From positions 2,335,501-2,399,500 of the forward strand of contig NZ_CP113088.1 of the NCBI RefSeq assembly GCF_026625145.1: 64,000 nt of DNA, read 5' to 3'. The translations under genes and the position numbers were made by a program. Under the pieces are notes generated by a model. That model worked only from the letters and a program-made list of their open reading frames with translations. It did not search any database and was not told the origin of the DNA. Shown one piece after another: positions 1 to 6,543 of this stretch (within the stretch, counting starts at the first letter, position 1; each line of letters opens with the position of its first letter). The DNA is from Lacinutrix neustonica. Lineage in GTDB: Bacteria > Bacteroidota > Bacteroidia > Flavobacteriales > Flavobacteriaceae.

Positions 1-179
1 TGAAAACACAAAAACACAAATTAGTATTTAGTAAAAATGCAATCACAGAGCTTAGCGACTCACAATCTCAGTCAATTCATGGAGGCTGCCAATGGGGAGA
101 TTCATCCGGAGCGACTGTAACGATTAAAATATCTATTATAGATAACCCAACGCATGTTGAAACCATTATTTTATATTAA
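1..179 (+). CDS. RiPP (class I lanthipeptide-like) precursor peptide 1, start cut by window edge
   Basis: Only the A of the ATG is missing, and the frame then runs 59 residues to a TAA. The leader has the pattern MKTQKHKLVFSKNAITEL shared by the following genes and ends in IHGG. The core starts CQWGDSSG and contains one Cys and several Ser/Thr. By family knowledge the Gly-Gly site is cut by a C39 peptidase-ABC exporter, which lies at 9678-11836. The array probably continues left of the window. Confidence 0.75.
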   Translation, partial: KTQKHKLVFSKNAITELSDSQSQSIHGGCQWGDSSGATVTIKISIIDNPTHVETIILY

Positions 180-191
180 AAAAAGAAAATT

Positions 192-395
192 ATGAAAACA
201 CAAAACAACAAATTAGTATTTAGCAAAAGCTCGATACTAGAATTACAAAGCTCAGATTTATTAAATATTAATGGCGGTTCTACAATAGTAGGAGGAGATA
301 CTTGCACGGGATGTATGTGTGGTGCCACCCAAACTATTTTAACGGCAGGTAATAAATCAATAGTTATGCCTACGCAAATTGAAGTAGCCATGTAG
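192..395 (+). CDS. RiPP precursor peptide 2, Cys-rich core
   Basis: 67 residues. The leader MKTQNNKLVFSKSSILEL is followed by LLNINGG, a double-glycine cleavage site. The core of about 38 residues begins STIVGGDTCTGCMCG. With three Cys and many Thr it is the best candidate in the array for real (methyl)lanthionine rings. It lies 12 bp after precursor 1. Dehydration would be by the LanB at 6544-9658. Product structure is inferred. Confidence 0.8.
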   Translation: MKTQNNKLVFSKSSILELQSSDLLNINGGSTIVGGDTCTGCMCGATQTILTAGNKSIVMPTQIEVAM

Positions 396-424
396 ATTTT
401 AAAAAATCTCAAATTTTAATTCTT

Positions 425-598
425 ATTAAATTACACAAAACAAAACAGGTATTAGAGACACGTACTATAGTTGAACTTCAAAAGGAAGCACTCCTTTTAG
501 TTAACGGCGTGACAGTGACGACCTCTATAAACATTGCAGAATTAACAGAACAAATAACCTGTGGCAGTGGCGAAGACAGTTGTGTAACTAGAAGATAA
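425..598 (+). pseudogene. Degenerate or non-ATG-start RiPP precursor
   Basis: An open frame of 57 residues resembles the neighbouring precursors (basic start KLHKTKQ, then TIVELQKEALLLVNG) but has ATT where the ATG is expected (ATTAAATTACAC) and VNGV in place of a GG site. The core has two Cys (near ITCGSG and DSC) and ends VTRR. It is either a decayed copy with a lost start codon or a gene using a rare ATT start. Confidence 0.45.
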
Positions 599-611
599 CT
601 AATTTAAAAGG

Positions 612-660
612 CAATAGAGGATCCTGGTTACGCATATAAAATGGCGTGCCGGACTCTATG
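612..660. other. Imperfect stem-loop in precursor array spacer
   Basis: The arm CAATAGAG...TGGTTACGC pairs, with a bulge and wobbles, with GCGTGCCGG...CTCTATG across an A/T-rich loop. It lies in the 136-bp spacer before precursor 3 and has no T-run, so it is not an obvious terminator. It may be a leader RNA structure or processing site; the function is unknown. Confidence 0.35.
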
Positions 661-734
661 CCTAAAAGGTTAAAACGGATTACCCCTTTGTTCACCAAGG
701 ATTAAATCAAAATTAATTTTTAAAAATAACGACT

Positions 735-890
735 ATGAAAACACAAAATCAAAACGTATTGTTTAATCATAATTCAATTGTCGAATTAAACGATAGAGAC
801 ATTAGTAAGATCCATGGAGGTTCTTCTGAGGTCATTGAAATTATTACAAGAGCGGCCACTTATGGGACATGGTTCGATTTTGGACTGTAA
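735..890 (+). CDS. RiPP precursor peptide 3, Cys-free core
   Basis: 51 residues. The leader MKTQNQNVLFNHNSIVEL ends in SKIHGG. The core of 22 residues (SSEVIEIITRAA followed by TYGTWFDFGL) has Ser and Thr but no Cys, so no intramolecular lanthionine can form. LanB dehydration followed by reduction remains possible. It belongs to the same array as its neighbours. Confidence 0.75.
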   Translation: MKTQNQNVLFNHNSIVELNDRDISKIHGGSSEVIEIITRAATYGTWFDFGL

Positions 891-909
891 TAAAACACCC
901 TTTTAAATT

Positions 910-1071
910 ATGAAAACACAAACAAATAAACCAAGATTTCACAAAAAAGCCATAGTAGACTTAAATACTTCTCAAATGGTTTCTATTAAAGGAGGGAGTA
1001 CCACTTTTTTTGTGGATTGGGTGCAAAATCAAATAGATGAAGCTAAGGAGGACATGTCTCCCTATATATAA
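910..1071 (+). CDS. RiPP precursor peptide 4, Cys-free acidic core
   Basis: 53 residues. The leader MKTQTNKPRFHKKAIVDL ends VSIKGG. The core starts STTFFVDW and ends VQNQIDEAKEDMSPYI. It differs from the other cores in being acidic and helix-like, and has no Cys. It starts 19 bp after precursor 3, so the two are probably co-transcribed. The 177 bp after it hold no gene that I recognise. Confidence 0.75.
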   Translation: MKTQTNKPRFHKKAIVDLNTSQMVSIKGGSTTFFVDWVQNQIDEAKEDMSPYI

Positions 1072-1248
1072 TGGGGGCTATTGGGGCGTAACAAAAATTA
1101 AATTTCAATAAACAGCTTTAACAGAATTGAACGTTAGAACGTTATTGGTCGTTTAAAGCCAAGGAGCAACAGAACCCTTCTTTTCTTTTGTAGCAACTCT
1201 TACCAACTAAAAAGCATCACAAATTTCTCATTAAACAAATGCAATATT

Positions 1249-1422
1249 ATGAAAACACAAAACAAAAAATTAGACTTCAGTAAAAATTCTGTTTTAGAAT
1301 TAAACGATCAACAATTAACAGGGGTTGCCGGTGGAGGTGAATCTGTAGGAGTAACGATTTCTTTTCACGAAGTTACCAGTTGGTATTTGCCAGCATTTAG
1401 TCTTATTCTTGAAATAGGATAG
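1249..1422 (+). CDS. RiPP precursor peptide 5 (GESVG subfamily)
   Basis: 57 residues. The leader MKTQNKKLDFSKNSVLEL ends TGVAGG. The core begins GESVGVTISFHEVTSW and ends SLILEIG, without Cys. It is nearly identical to precursor 7 (433 bp downstream) and close to precursor 6, so this is a local triplication with core divergence. Polar and hydrophobic residues alternate in the core, which suggests a beta-strand habit. Confidence 0.8.
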   Translation: MKTQNKKLDFSKNSVLELNDQQLTGVAGGGESVGVTISFHEVTSWYLPAFSLILEIG

Positions 1423-1457
1423 GGGATTAAAGTAATCATTAAAACAAACGCAATATT

Positions 1458-1634
1458 ATGAAAACACAAAACACAAAATTAGACTTCAGTAAAAATTCTA
1501 TTCTAGAATTAAACGATCAACAATTAACAGGGGTTGCCGGTGGAGGTGAATCTGTAGGCATTACCATTTCTTTCCACGAAATTGATGGTTGGATTATTCC
1601 AATTCCAGTCATTAGTTTTATTCTAGATCTATAA
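1458..1634 (+). CDS. RiPP precursor peptide 6 (GESVG subfamily)
   Basis: 58 residues. The leader is almost identical to precursors 5 and 7 and ends TGVAGG. The core starts GESVGITISFHEIDGW and then diverges to IIPIPVISFILDL; no Cys. Leader conservation with a changed core tail is the usual sign of product diversification in multi-precursor RiPP loci. Confidence 0.8.
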   Translation: MKTQNTKLDFSKNSILELNDQQLTGVAGGGESVGITISFHEIDGWIIPIPVISFILDL

Positions 1635-1656
1635 CAGATCTATAACAGATTATAAC
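1625..1656. repeat. 11-bp tandem repeat (AGATCTATAAC)
   Basis: Two perfect copies of AGATCTATAAC are followed by a shortened copy (AGATTATAAC). The run overlaps the last codons of precursor 6 and its stop. It is probably a slippage product. Confidence 0.8.
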
Positions 1657-1681
1657 AACAATTAAAACCAAACGTAATATT

Positions 1682-1855
1682 ATGAAAACACAAAACAAAA
1701 AATTAGACTTCAGTAAAAATTCTGTTTTAGAATTAAACGATCAACAATTAACAGGGGTTGCCGGTGGAGGCGAATCTGTAGGAGTAACGATTTCTTTTCA
1801 CGAAGTTACTAGTTGGTATTGGCCAGCATTTAGCCTTATTCTTGAAATTGAATAG
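1682..1855 (+). CDS. RiPP precursor peptide 7 (GESVG subfamily)
   Basis: 57 residues. The leader is identical to precursor 5 and ends TGVAGG. The core GESVGVTISFHEVTSW is followed by YWPAFSLILEIE; relative to precursor 5 it has Trp for Leu after Tyr and Glu for the final Gly. No Cys. Confidence 0.8.
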   Translation: MKTQNKKLDFSKNSVLELNDQQLTGVAGGGESVGVTISFHEVTSWYWPAFSLILEIE

Positions 1856-1919
1856 GTCAAAATAAGTACAATATACAAACAAAAACAAGCGAAAATTTAC
1901 AAGTTAATTTAAGATAGCC

Positions 1920-2026
1920 ATCGACTTTTTCGATTTTTAAATCTAGACATTAAAGAACTTTAATTTAAGCAAAGGTCGGTGAGACAGACCTTAAAAATGG
2001 CCTCTATTATTAATAAAACTAAAATT
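1920..2026 (+). promoter_or_regulatory. Structured leader element A before precursor 8
   Basis: It contains a hairpin ATCGA-CTTTT-TCGAT (1920-1934) and a second one AAGGTC...GACCTT (1972-1992), followed by an A-rich stretch up to the ATG at 2027. A related element with the same order of hairpins lies before precursor 13 (3000-3116). The stem bases differ but pairing is retained, suggesting an RNA element. Role unknown. Confidence 0.4.
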
Positions 2027-2185
2027 ATGAAAACACAAAACACAAAATTAGGTTTCGCAAAAAGTGCTATTGTTGAATTAAACGACAAGGACATGCTTGA
2101 CGTAAATGCAGGAGCAAGTATTAGTATTTACATCGGTAGAGATGATGAAACACAGTTAGAAATAGATGTTACAATTTTTTGGTAA
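2027..2185 (+). CDS. RiPP precursor peptide 8 (ASISIY subfamily)
   Basis: 52 residues from the conserved ATGAAAACACAAAA start. An upstream in-frame ATG at 1979 is unlikely because it adds a non-conserved extension. The leader MKTQNTKLGFAKSAIVEL ends VNAG, so the cleavage site is Ala-Gly rather than Gly-Gly. The core of 23 residues starts ASISIYIGRDDET and ends VTIFW, no Cys. It is duplicated as precursor 10. Confidence 0.75.
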   Translation: MKTQNTKLGFAKSAIVELNDKDMLDVNAGASISIYIGRDDETQLEIDVTIFW

Positions 2186-2209
2186 CCATTAACCTTTAAA
2201 CTAAATATT

Positions 2210-2380
2210 ATGAAAACACAAAATAACAAATTACAGTTTAAAAAAGATTCAATTTCTGAATTAAACGACCAACAAATGATTGGTGTTAACGGAGGCGATG
2301 GCTTTACCTTATCCTTTGTTGAAAACAGTAAAGGAGAACTTGTATTCGGATTTCTGTTGCCATTGATGACTAACTTTTAA
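2210..2380 (+). CDS. RiPP precursor peptide 9 (DGFTLS subfamily)
   Basis: 56 residues. The leader MKTQNNKLQFKKDSISEL ends GVNGG. The core starts DGFTLSFVENSKGEL and ends LLPLMTNF, no Cys. It is the intact partner of the truncated precursor 11. Confidence 0.75.
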   Translation: MKTQNNKLQFKKDSISELNDQQMIGVNGGDGFTLSFVENSKGELVFGFLLPLMTNF

Positions 2381-2393
2381 AAACAAATAAATT

Positions 2394-2552
2394 ATGAAAA
2401 CACAAAACACAAAATTAGGGTTCTCAAAAAGCGCTATTGTTGAATTAAACGATAAAGACATGCTTGACGTAAATGCAGGAGCAAGTATTAGCATTTATAT
2501 TGGTAGAGATGATGAAACACAATTAGAAATAGATGTTACAATTTTTTGGTAA
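2394..2552 (+). CDS. RiPP precursor peptide 10 (ASISIY subfamily)
   Basis: 52 residues. The core is identical to precursor 8; the leader differs by Ser for Ala in the GF(A/S)KSA segment. It ends at VNAG and has a Cys-free core. It is the second copy created by the 367-bp tandem duplication. Confidence 0.75.
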   Translation: MKTQNTKLGFSKSAIVELNDKDMLDVNAGASISIYIGRDDETQLEIDVTIFW

Positions 2553-2576
2553 CCATTAATCTTTAAACTAAATATT

Positions 2577-2726
2577 ATGAAAACACAAAACAACAAATTA
2601 CAGTTTAAAAAAGATTCAATTTCTGAATTAAACGATCAACAAATGATAGGTGTTAACGGAGGTGATGGTTTTACCTTATCCTTTGTTGAAAACAGTAAAG
2701 GGGAACTTATATTCGGATTTCAGTAG
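2577..2726 (+). CDS. RiPP precursor peptide 11, truncated core
   Basis: 49 residues. The leader and first part of the core match precursor 9, but the codons CTG TTG of precursor 9 are CAG TAG here. The core therefore stops after FGFQ, and the downstream DNA still matches the lost tail. It is either a recent nonsense allele or a shortened product. No Cys. Confidence 0.7.
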   Translation: MKTQNNKLQFKKDSISELNDQQMIGVNGGDGFTLSFVENSKGELIFGFQ

Positions 2727-2759
2727 CCATTGATGACTAACTTGTAAAACAAATAAATT

Positions 2760-2933
2760 ATGAAAACACAAAACAACAAACTAAGCTTCAATACCAACAC
2801 GATAATTGAGCTTAAAAACAGTGAAATGAATGAAATAGACGGAGGTACTGCCTGGGCTTGCGCAGGTGTTATTCTTCTTGCTATTGCGGTGACTGTTTCA
2901 GATCATCAAGTCATATCGATTGTTCACCACTAA
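2760..2933 (+). CDS. RiPP precursor peptide 12 (TAWACAG subfamily)
   Basis: 57 residues. The leader MKTQNNKLSFNTNTIIEL ends NEIDGG. The core begins TAWACAGVILLAIAV and ends VISIVHH. It has one Cys and is strongly hydrophobic. The protein is identical to precursor 13, which lies 357 bp downstream. Confidence 0.8.
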   Translation: MKTQNNKLSFNTNTIIELKNSEMNEIDGGTAWACAGVILLAIAVTVSDHQVISIVHH

Positions 2934-2999
2934 CAATTAGAGTTTACTCAAAACGAGATAAATTGACAATAACACGTAAGAATTAGGACGGTTTATTTA

Positions 3000-3116
3000 G
3001 TAGAGTCTTCGACTTTTTCGATCAGTAAATCTTAACATTAAAAACCTCTTGTTCAAACAAAGGTTAATGAGCGATACCTTAAAATTAGCTCAAAAACATT
3101 AATTAAATTTTAAATT
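3000..3116 (+). promoter_or_regulatory. Structured leader element B before precursor 13
   Basis: It is related to the element before precursor 8, with hairpin TCGA-CTTTT-TCGA (3009-3021), then AAGGT...ACCTT (3060-3080), then an A/T-rich run to the ATG. No -7 consensus of the TAnnTTTG type is visible inside. It may carry an internal transcription start or a processing signal. Confidence 0.4.
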
Positions 3117-3290
3117 ATGAAAACACAAAACAACAAATTAAGCTTCAATACCAACACCATAATAGAACTTAAAAACAGTGAAATGAATGAAATAGACGGA
3201 GGTACTGCCTGGGCTTGTGCAGGTGTCATTCTTCTTGCTATTGCGGTAACCGTTTCAGATCATCAAGTTATTTCGATCGTACACCACTAA
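3117..3290 (+). CDS. RiPP precursor peptide 13 (duplicate of 12)
   Basis: 57 residues, the same protein as precursor 12 despite several synonymous changes (for example GTC for GTT and GTA for GTG). The synonymous-only divergence suggests this core is under purifying selection. One Cys in TAWACAG. Confidence 0.8.
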   Translation: MKTQNNKLSFNTNTIIELKNSEMNEIDGGTAWACAGVILLAIAVTVSDHQVISIVHH

Positions 3291-3317
3291 AAATAAACAA
3301 AATAACATTCAATAATT

Positions 3318-3482
3318 ATGAAGACAAATAAAAAATCATTAGACTTTAACAAAAGTTCAGTAATGGAATTAAATAAAAATGAACTTAACGAGGTAAGAGG
3401 AGGAGGAACAACCTCTTGGGTCTGTTTAGTTACTAGTCTTACTTATAATTTTGAAATTGATTTTAACTATGATGCTCACTAA
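3318..3482 (+). CDS. RiPP precursor peptide 14 (TTSWVC subfamily)
   Basis: 54 residues. The leader MKTNKKSLDFNKSSVMEL lacks the Gln of the other genes and ends EVRGG. The core starts GTTSWVCLVTSLTYN and ends FNYDAH, with one Cys after a Thr/Ser cluster, so one ring is possible. It is paralogous to precursor 15. Confidence 0.75.
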   Translation: MKTNKKSLDFNKSSVMELNKNELNEVRGGGTTSWVCLVTSLTYNFEIDFNYDAH

Positions 3483-3535
3483 GTAACAGCCTTAGTATGA
3501 ATCACAACATATAAACCATTTAATACATAATAATT

Positions 3536-3703
3536 ATGAAGACAAATAAAAAATCATTAGATTTTAACAAAAGCGCAGTGATAGAATTAAATAAAAGCGA
3601 GCTTAACGAGGTAAGAGGAGGAAATGGCACAACCAGCTGGGTTTGTTTAATTTCAAGTCTTGTTTATAAGTTTGAAATTGATTTTAATTACGATGCTCAC
3701 TAA
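3536..3703 (+). CDS. RiPP precursor peptide 15 (TTSWVC subfamily)
   Basis: 55 residues. The leader MKTNKKSLDFNKSAVIEL ends EVRGG. The core starts NGTTSWVCLISSLVYK and ends FNYDAH. It is the last gene of the + strand array and is followed by a terminator hairpin. Confidence 0.75.
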   Translation: MKTNKKSLDFNKSAVIELNKSELNEVRGGNGTTSWVCLISSLVYKFEIDFNYDAH

Positions 3704-3732
3704 GTAGATAACTTGAAAGTTATAAAAAATGA

Positions 3733-3764
3733 AACCGAGAACAATTAGTTGTTCTGGTTTTTTA
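3733..3764 (+). terminator. Rho-independent terminator of the precursor array
   Basis: The stem AACC-G-AGAACAA pairs with TTGTTCT-GGTT across a short loop and is followed by a run of T. It lies 30 bp after the last precursor stop. Confidence 0.75.
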
Positions 3765-4051
3765 GTTGTGTACATAGAGAAGCGCTTTCGTTTTAAGCTG
3801 GAAATGCCGTCTTTATTATAATCTTTAGGCAAATAGCCGTTATGAATAGAAATAAAATAAGGTTTTAGAACGAGCTTTTTTTATGAATCATGGACTGTTT
3901 TGTTCTTATACGATAGTGACTAGGGATGTTTGAAGTCTAAAACAGAAGCACGTTGTAGTCCTAACAGAGCGGTTAATTGTAAACCAAAGAGAAACCCAAA
4001 AACTTACTAGATTGTAAATTCTCGGGTTTTAGAAGTGTATATAGTTTTTAG
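3765..4051. other. Intergenic DNA between convergent RiPP operons; possible gene remnant
   Basis: No intact gene. On the - strand around 3915-3990 a short frame reads FGLQLTALLGLQRASV, which vaguely resembles a tyrosine recombinase segment, but it has stops on both sides. An AAACCC...GGGTTT inverted pair (about 3991-4030) is weak. I see nothing else supportable. Confidence 0.3.
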
Positions 4052-5145
4052 TTAGTACTTAAAAGAGACTTTGCCAAAACGATTTTTATCCATGTTAAAA
4101 GATTTTATTATAAAATCATTTAAATCATCATTTTCTGTGAAAACACTATCCATTGGTAGTACGTTGTCTTTGTGAAGCATATCAATACCCTCTTTTAAGT
4201 CTTTAGTCGTACCTAAACAATTCCCTATAAGATGAACATTGTATATTATTATGTGTGATAGAATTAAAGACAATTTAAATTCTACATCCGAGGCTTTTTT
4301 TTCTGAAGATTGATTAAAAAAGCCACAAGTAATATACTTACAATAGTAATTTAATTTTTTGTTCAGTAACAAATATGGAAAATAAGTATCTGCAAAGGGA
4401 TCTAAAACGGCGTCGAAGGTTACATTTTTAGGAAAATTTTTGTCTTTAAAAGTAATGATATCTTTAATAAAGGGAAATTGCTTTTTTACAGAGTCTATTT
4501 CATTACGAGAATAAGATAAGCCATACACATTACAATTATAATTTTTCAACATGCTTAAAAGAAATAGTGACGTGTATGACGTCACAGAAGTAACGAGAAT
4601 GTTACTCCCCTCTTTTATTTCTGCTTTGTTAATCATAGACATGCCCGTTTGAGCTCCAATTCCTACACCTGAAGCAATATCTACTGGAAAATCCTTTGGA
4701 AGCTTAATTAGTTTGGTTTTATGGATTACTTCTAATTCTTTACTGCCGTGATTCGTTGGAATTCCGATTTTCCCCCATCTACTGAATAGGGGTAAAAACC
4801 GTCTTGAACAACGAAGTCCCCAACAGATAAGTTTTTAACATTTTCACCAATTTTCACAACTTCCCCGCAAAAATCTGATCCAATAGGATAGTACGTATCC
4901 CCATCAAAATCTTTAAGTTTTTTCCAGGCGTTTTCAATTATTCCTAAGTCTCTATAATTGAGAGAAAATCCTTTTTTCTTTAGTAATACAAGATCTTTAT
5001 TATTAGTATCATGTGTATCAAACACTTCATCTGCTACGTGTATCAATGCCAATGGAATCTTTAAAGAATCAATTGGGATATAGCTTTTATCTTTACTTTC
5101 AATTTTTTTATCCAAAGACGGACTTAATACTGCTAGAACTCTCAT
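4052..5145 (-). CDS. MDR-family (quinone-oxidoreductase-like) reductase, LanJ-type candidate; frame broken once
   Basis: Two abutting frames (from 5145 and from 4642) make one protein of about 364 residues once TCGGA at about 4764-4768 is restored to TCCGGA. The N-terminal GroES-like half has FSLNYRD and PIGSDFCGEVVKIG; the C-terminal half is the nucleotide-binding domain. The usual Gly-rich loop is replaced by LVTSVTSYTS. Medium-chain dehydrogenases of LanJ type reduce dehydroalanine/dehydrobutyrine made by LanB to D-Ala/D-Abu. That role here is inferred from context. It is paralogous to the next gene. Confidence 0.6.
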
Positions 5146-5375
5146 AATTTCATGCTTTTAGTGTAATAATTCTTTAATTTTTTATTCCGTTATAGTTAAG
5201 TAAGATGTTAGGAATCTCACATTTTATGTCCACCTATTTACTAAAAAAACATAGCTACGAATCATATACAGGCCCTTTAACACTGTAATTTGGATGCTAT
5301 CAAATAGTGTTTTATTCTAATAAACGCTTAGCGTTAGGCGGTAATGATTTATTGTTTTTTTATTAAAATGATAGG

Positions 5376-6474
5376 TTAGTTATATAAAAAAGAGACTTTT
5401 CCTGTTTTCTTAGTCTTTAAAAAGGATTTGTCTAAAAACAAATTAATGTCTTCATCTTTGTTGTAAAAAGAATCGATAGGAATCGAACTATTAACATTTT
5501 CACTTAATAATTTTAAACCTTTTTCTAAATCCTCAGTAGTCCCTAAACAATTGGCTTTAATTTGAATATTTTTTGATATTAAAGTACCGATAAATAGGGG
5601 TAAGTTTGTATAAGACGCCTTGCTTTTTATTTTTCGAGAAGACTGATTAAACATACCACAAGTAACATAGCGGGCTTCAAAATTTAAGTTTGGCTGTAGA
5701 GCAACGATGTGCGTGTCTGCAAAGGGATCTAAAACAGCATTAAAAAGTAAATCTTTAGGTAGGTTGTTGTCTTTAAAGTTATAAATGGTATGGATAAATG
5801 GAAACAATTCTTTCACCTTGTCTTTGTCCTCTCCTGAGTAAGATAAGCCATAAATAGTACAATTTCTATCTCTTAGAAAATTAAGGATTATTAATGACGT
5901 ATTTGATGTGACAGAGGTTACCAATACATTATCCCCATCTTTTATGTCTGCTTTTTTAATCATAGACATCGCCGTCTCGGATGCCAATACTTATGCCGGA
6001 CGCTTGTTCTACGGGAATGTTGTTTGGAACTTTAATTAACTTACCTTTATGGTAAATTTCTAACTCCTTACTGGCGTGATTACTTGGTATACCTGGTGGT
6101 GCATTGTGAGAAGCCTGAGGGTAAGAACAATTCGCAATAACATAATCACCCACGTTTAAGTGAGTTACATTTTTTCCAATTTTAAGGATCTCTCCACAAA
6201 ATTCTGAGCCTATTGGATAATAGGTGTCTTGATCTGTATCTTTTAATTTTTTCCAAGCATTTTCAATAACTCCAAAATCTCTGTAATTTAAAGAAAATCC
6301 TTTTTTCTTTACCAAAACAACATCGGCATACTGGTCGTCCGTTTCATCAAATGCGGTATCTGGTATGTGTATTAAAGCTAATGGTATTTTTAATGAATCT
6401 ATTTCTAAAATATATTTATCCTCCTTGTTTAACCTCGTCGCTAAAGAAGGACTTAGTACGCCTAATGCTCTCAT
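5376..6474 (-). CDS. MDR-family reductase paralogue, LanJ-type candidate; frame broken once
   Basis: About 365 residues after repairing CCGAGA to CCGGA (TCTCGG on + at 5975-5980). The start at 6474 (MRALGVLSPSL) aligns with the neighbouring paralogue; an ATG 36 bp upstream is not conserved. It has FSLNYRDFGVIENAW, PIGSEFCGEILKIG and a Rossmann segment LVTSVTSNTS without the classic glycines. It is likely an ancient tandem duplication within the RiPP operon, separated by 230 bp that contain only a small hairpin (near 5320-5336). Two reductases may serve Dha and Dhb, or different precursors; this is inference. Confidence 0.6.
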
Positions 6475-6543
6475 AATGTATCTTTTGTTGCGTTTAAAAA
6501 AGAGAGCCATAGAAGCTCTCTTTTAACTTAATTAGCTATTAAT

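Larger units (their letters stand above)
2027..2759. repeat. 367-bp tandem duplication of two precursor genes
   Basis: Precursors 8 and 9 (2027, 2210) recur as precursors 10 and 11 (2394, 2577), both offset by 367 bp with nearly identical spacers. The copies differ by a few substitutions, including the change that truncates precursor 11. Confidence 0.85.

Noticed and set aside
176..412. Antisense frames over the precursor genes (for example 176-412 and 2309-2494 on the - strand)
   Set aside because: They mirror conserved leader sequences and have no start context or homology.
1979..2026. N-terminal extension of precursor 8 from ATG 1979
   Set aside because: All other members start at ATGAAAACACAAA, and the extension lies in the conserved structured spacer.
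1..3703. CRISPR-like array
   Set aside because: Repeated units are long, coding and unequal in spacing; they are precursor genes with shared leaders.
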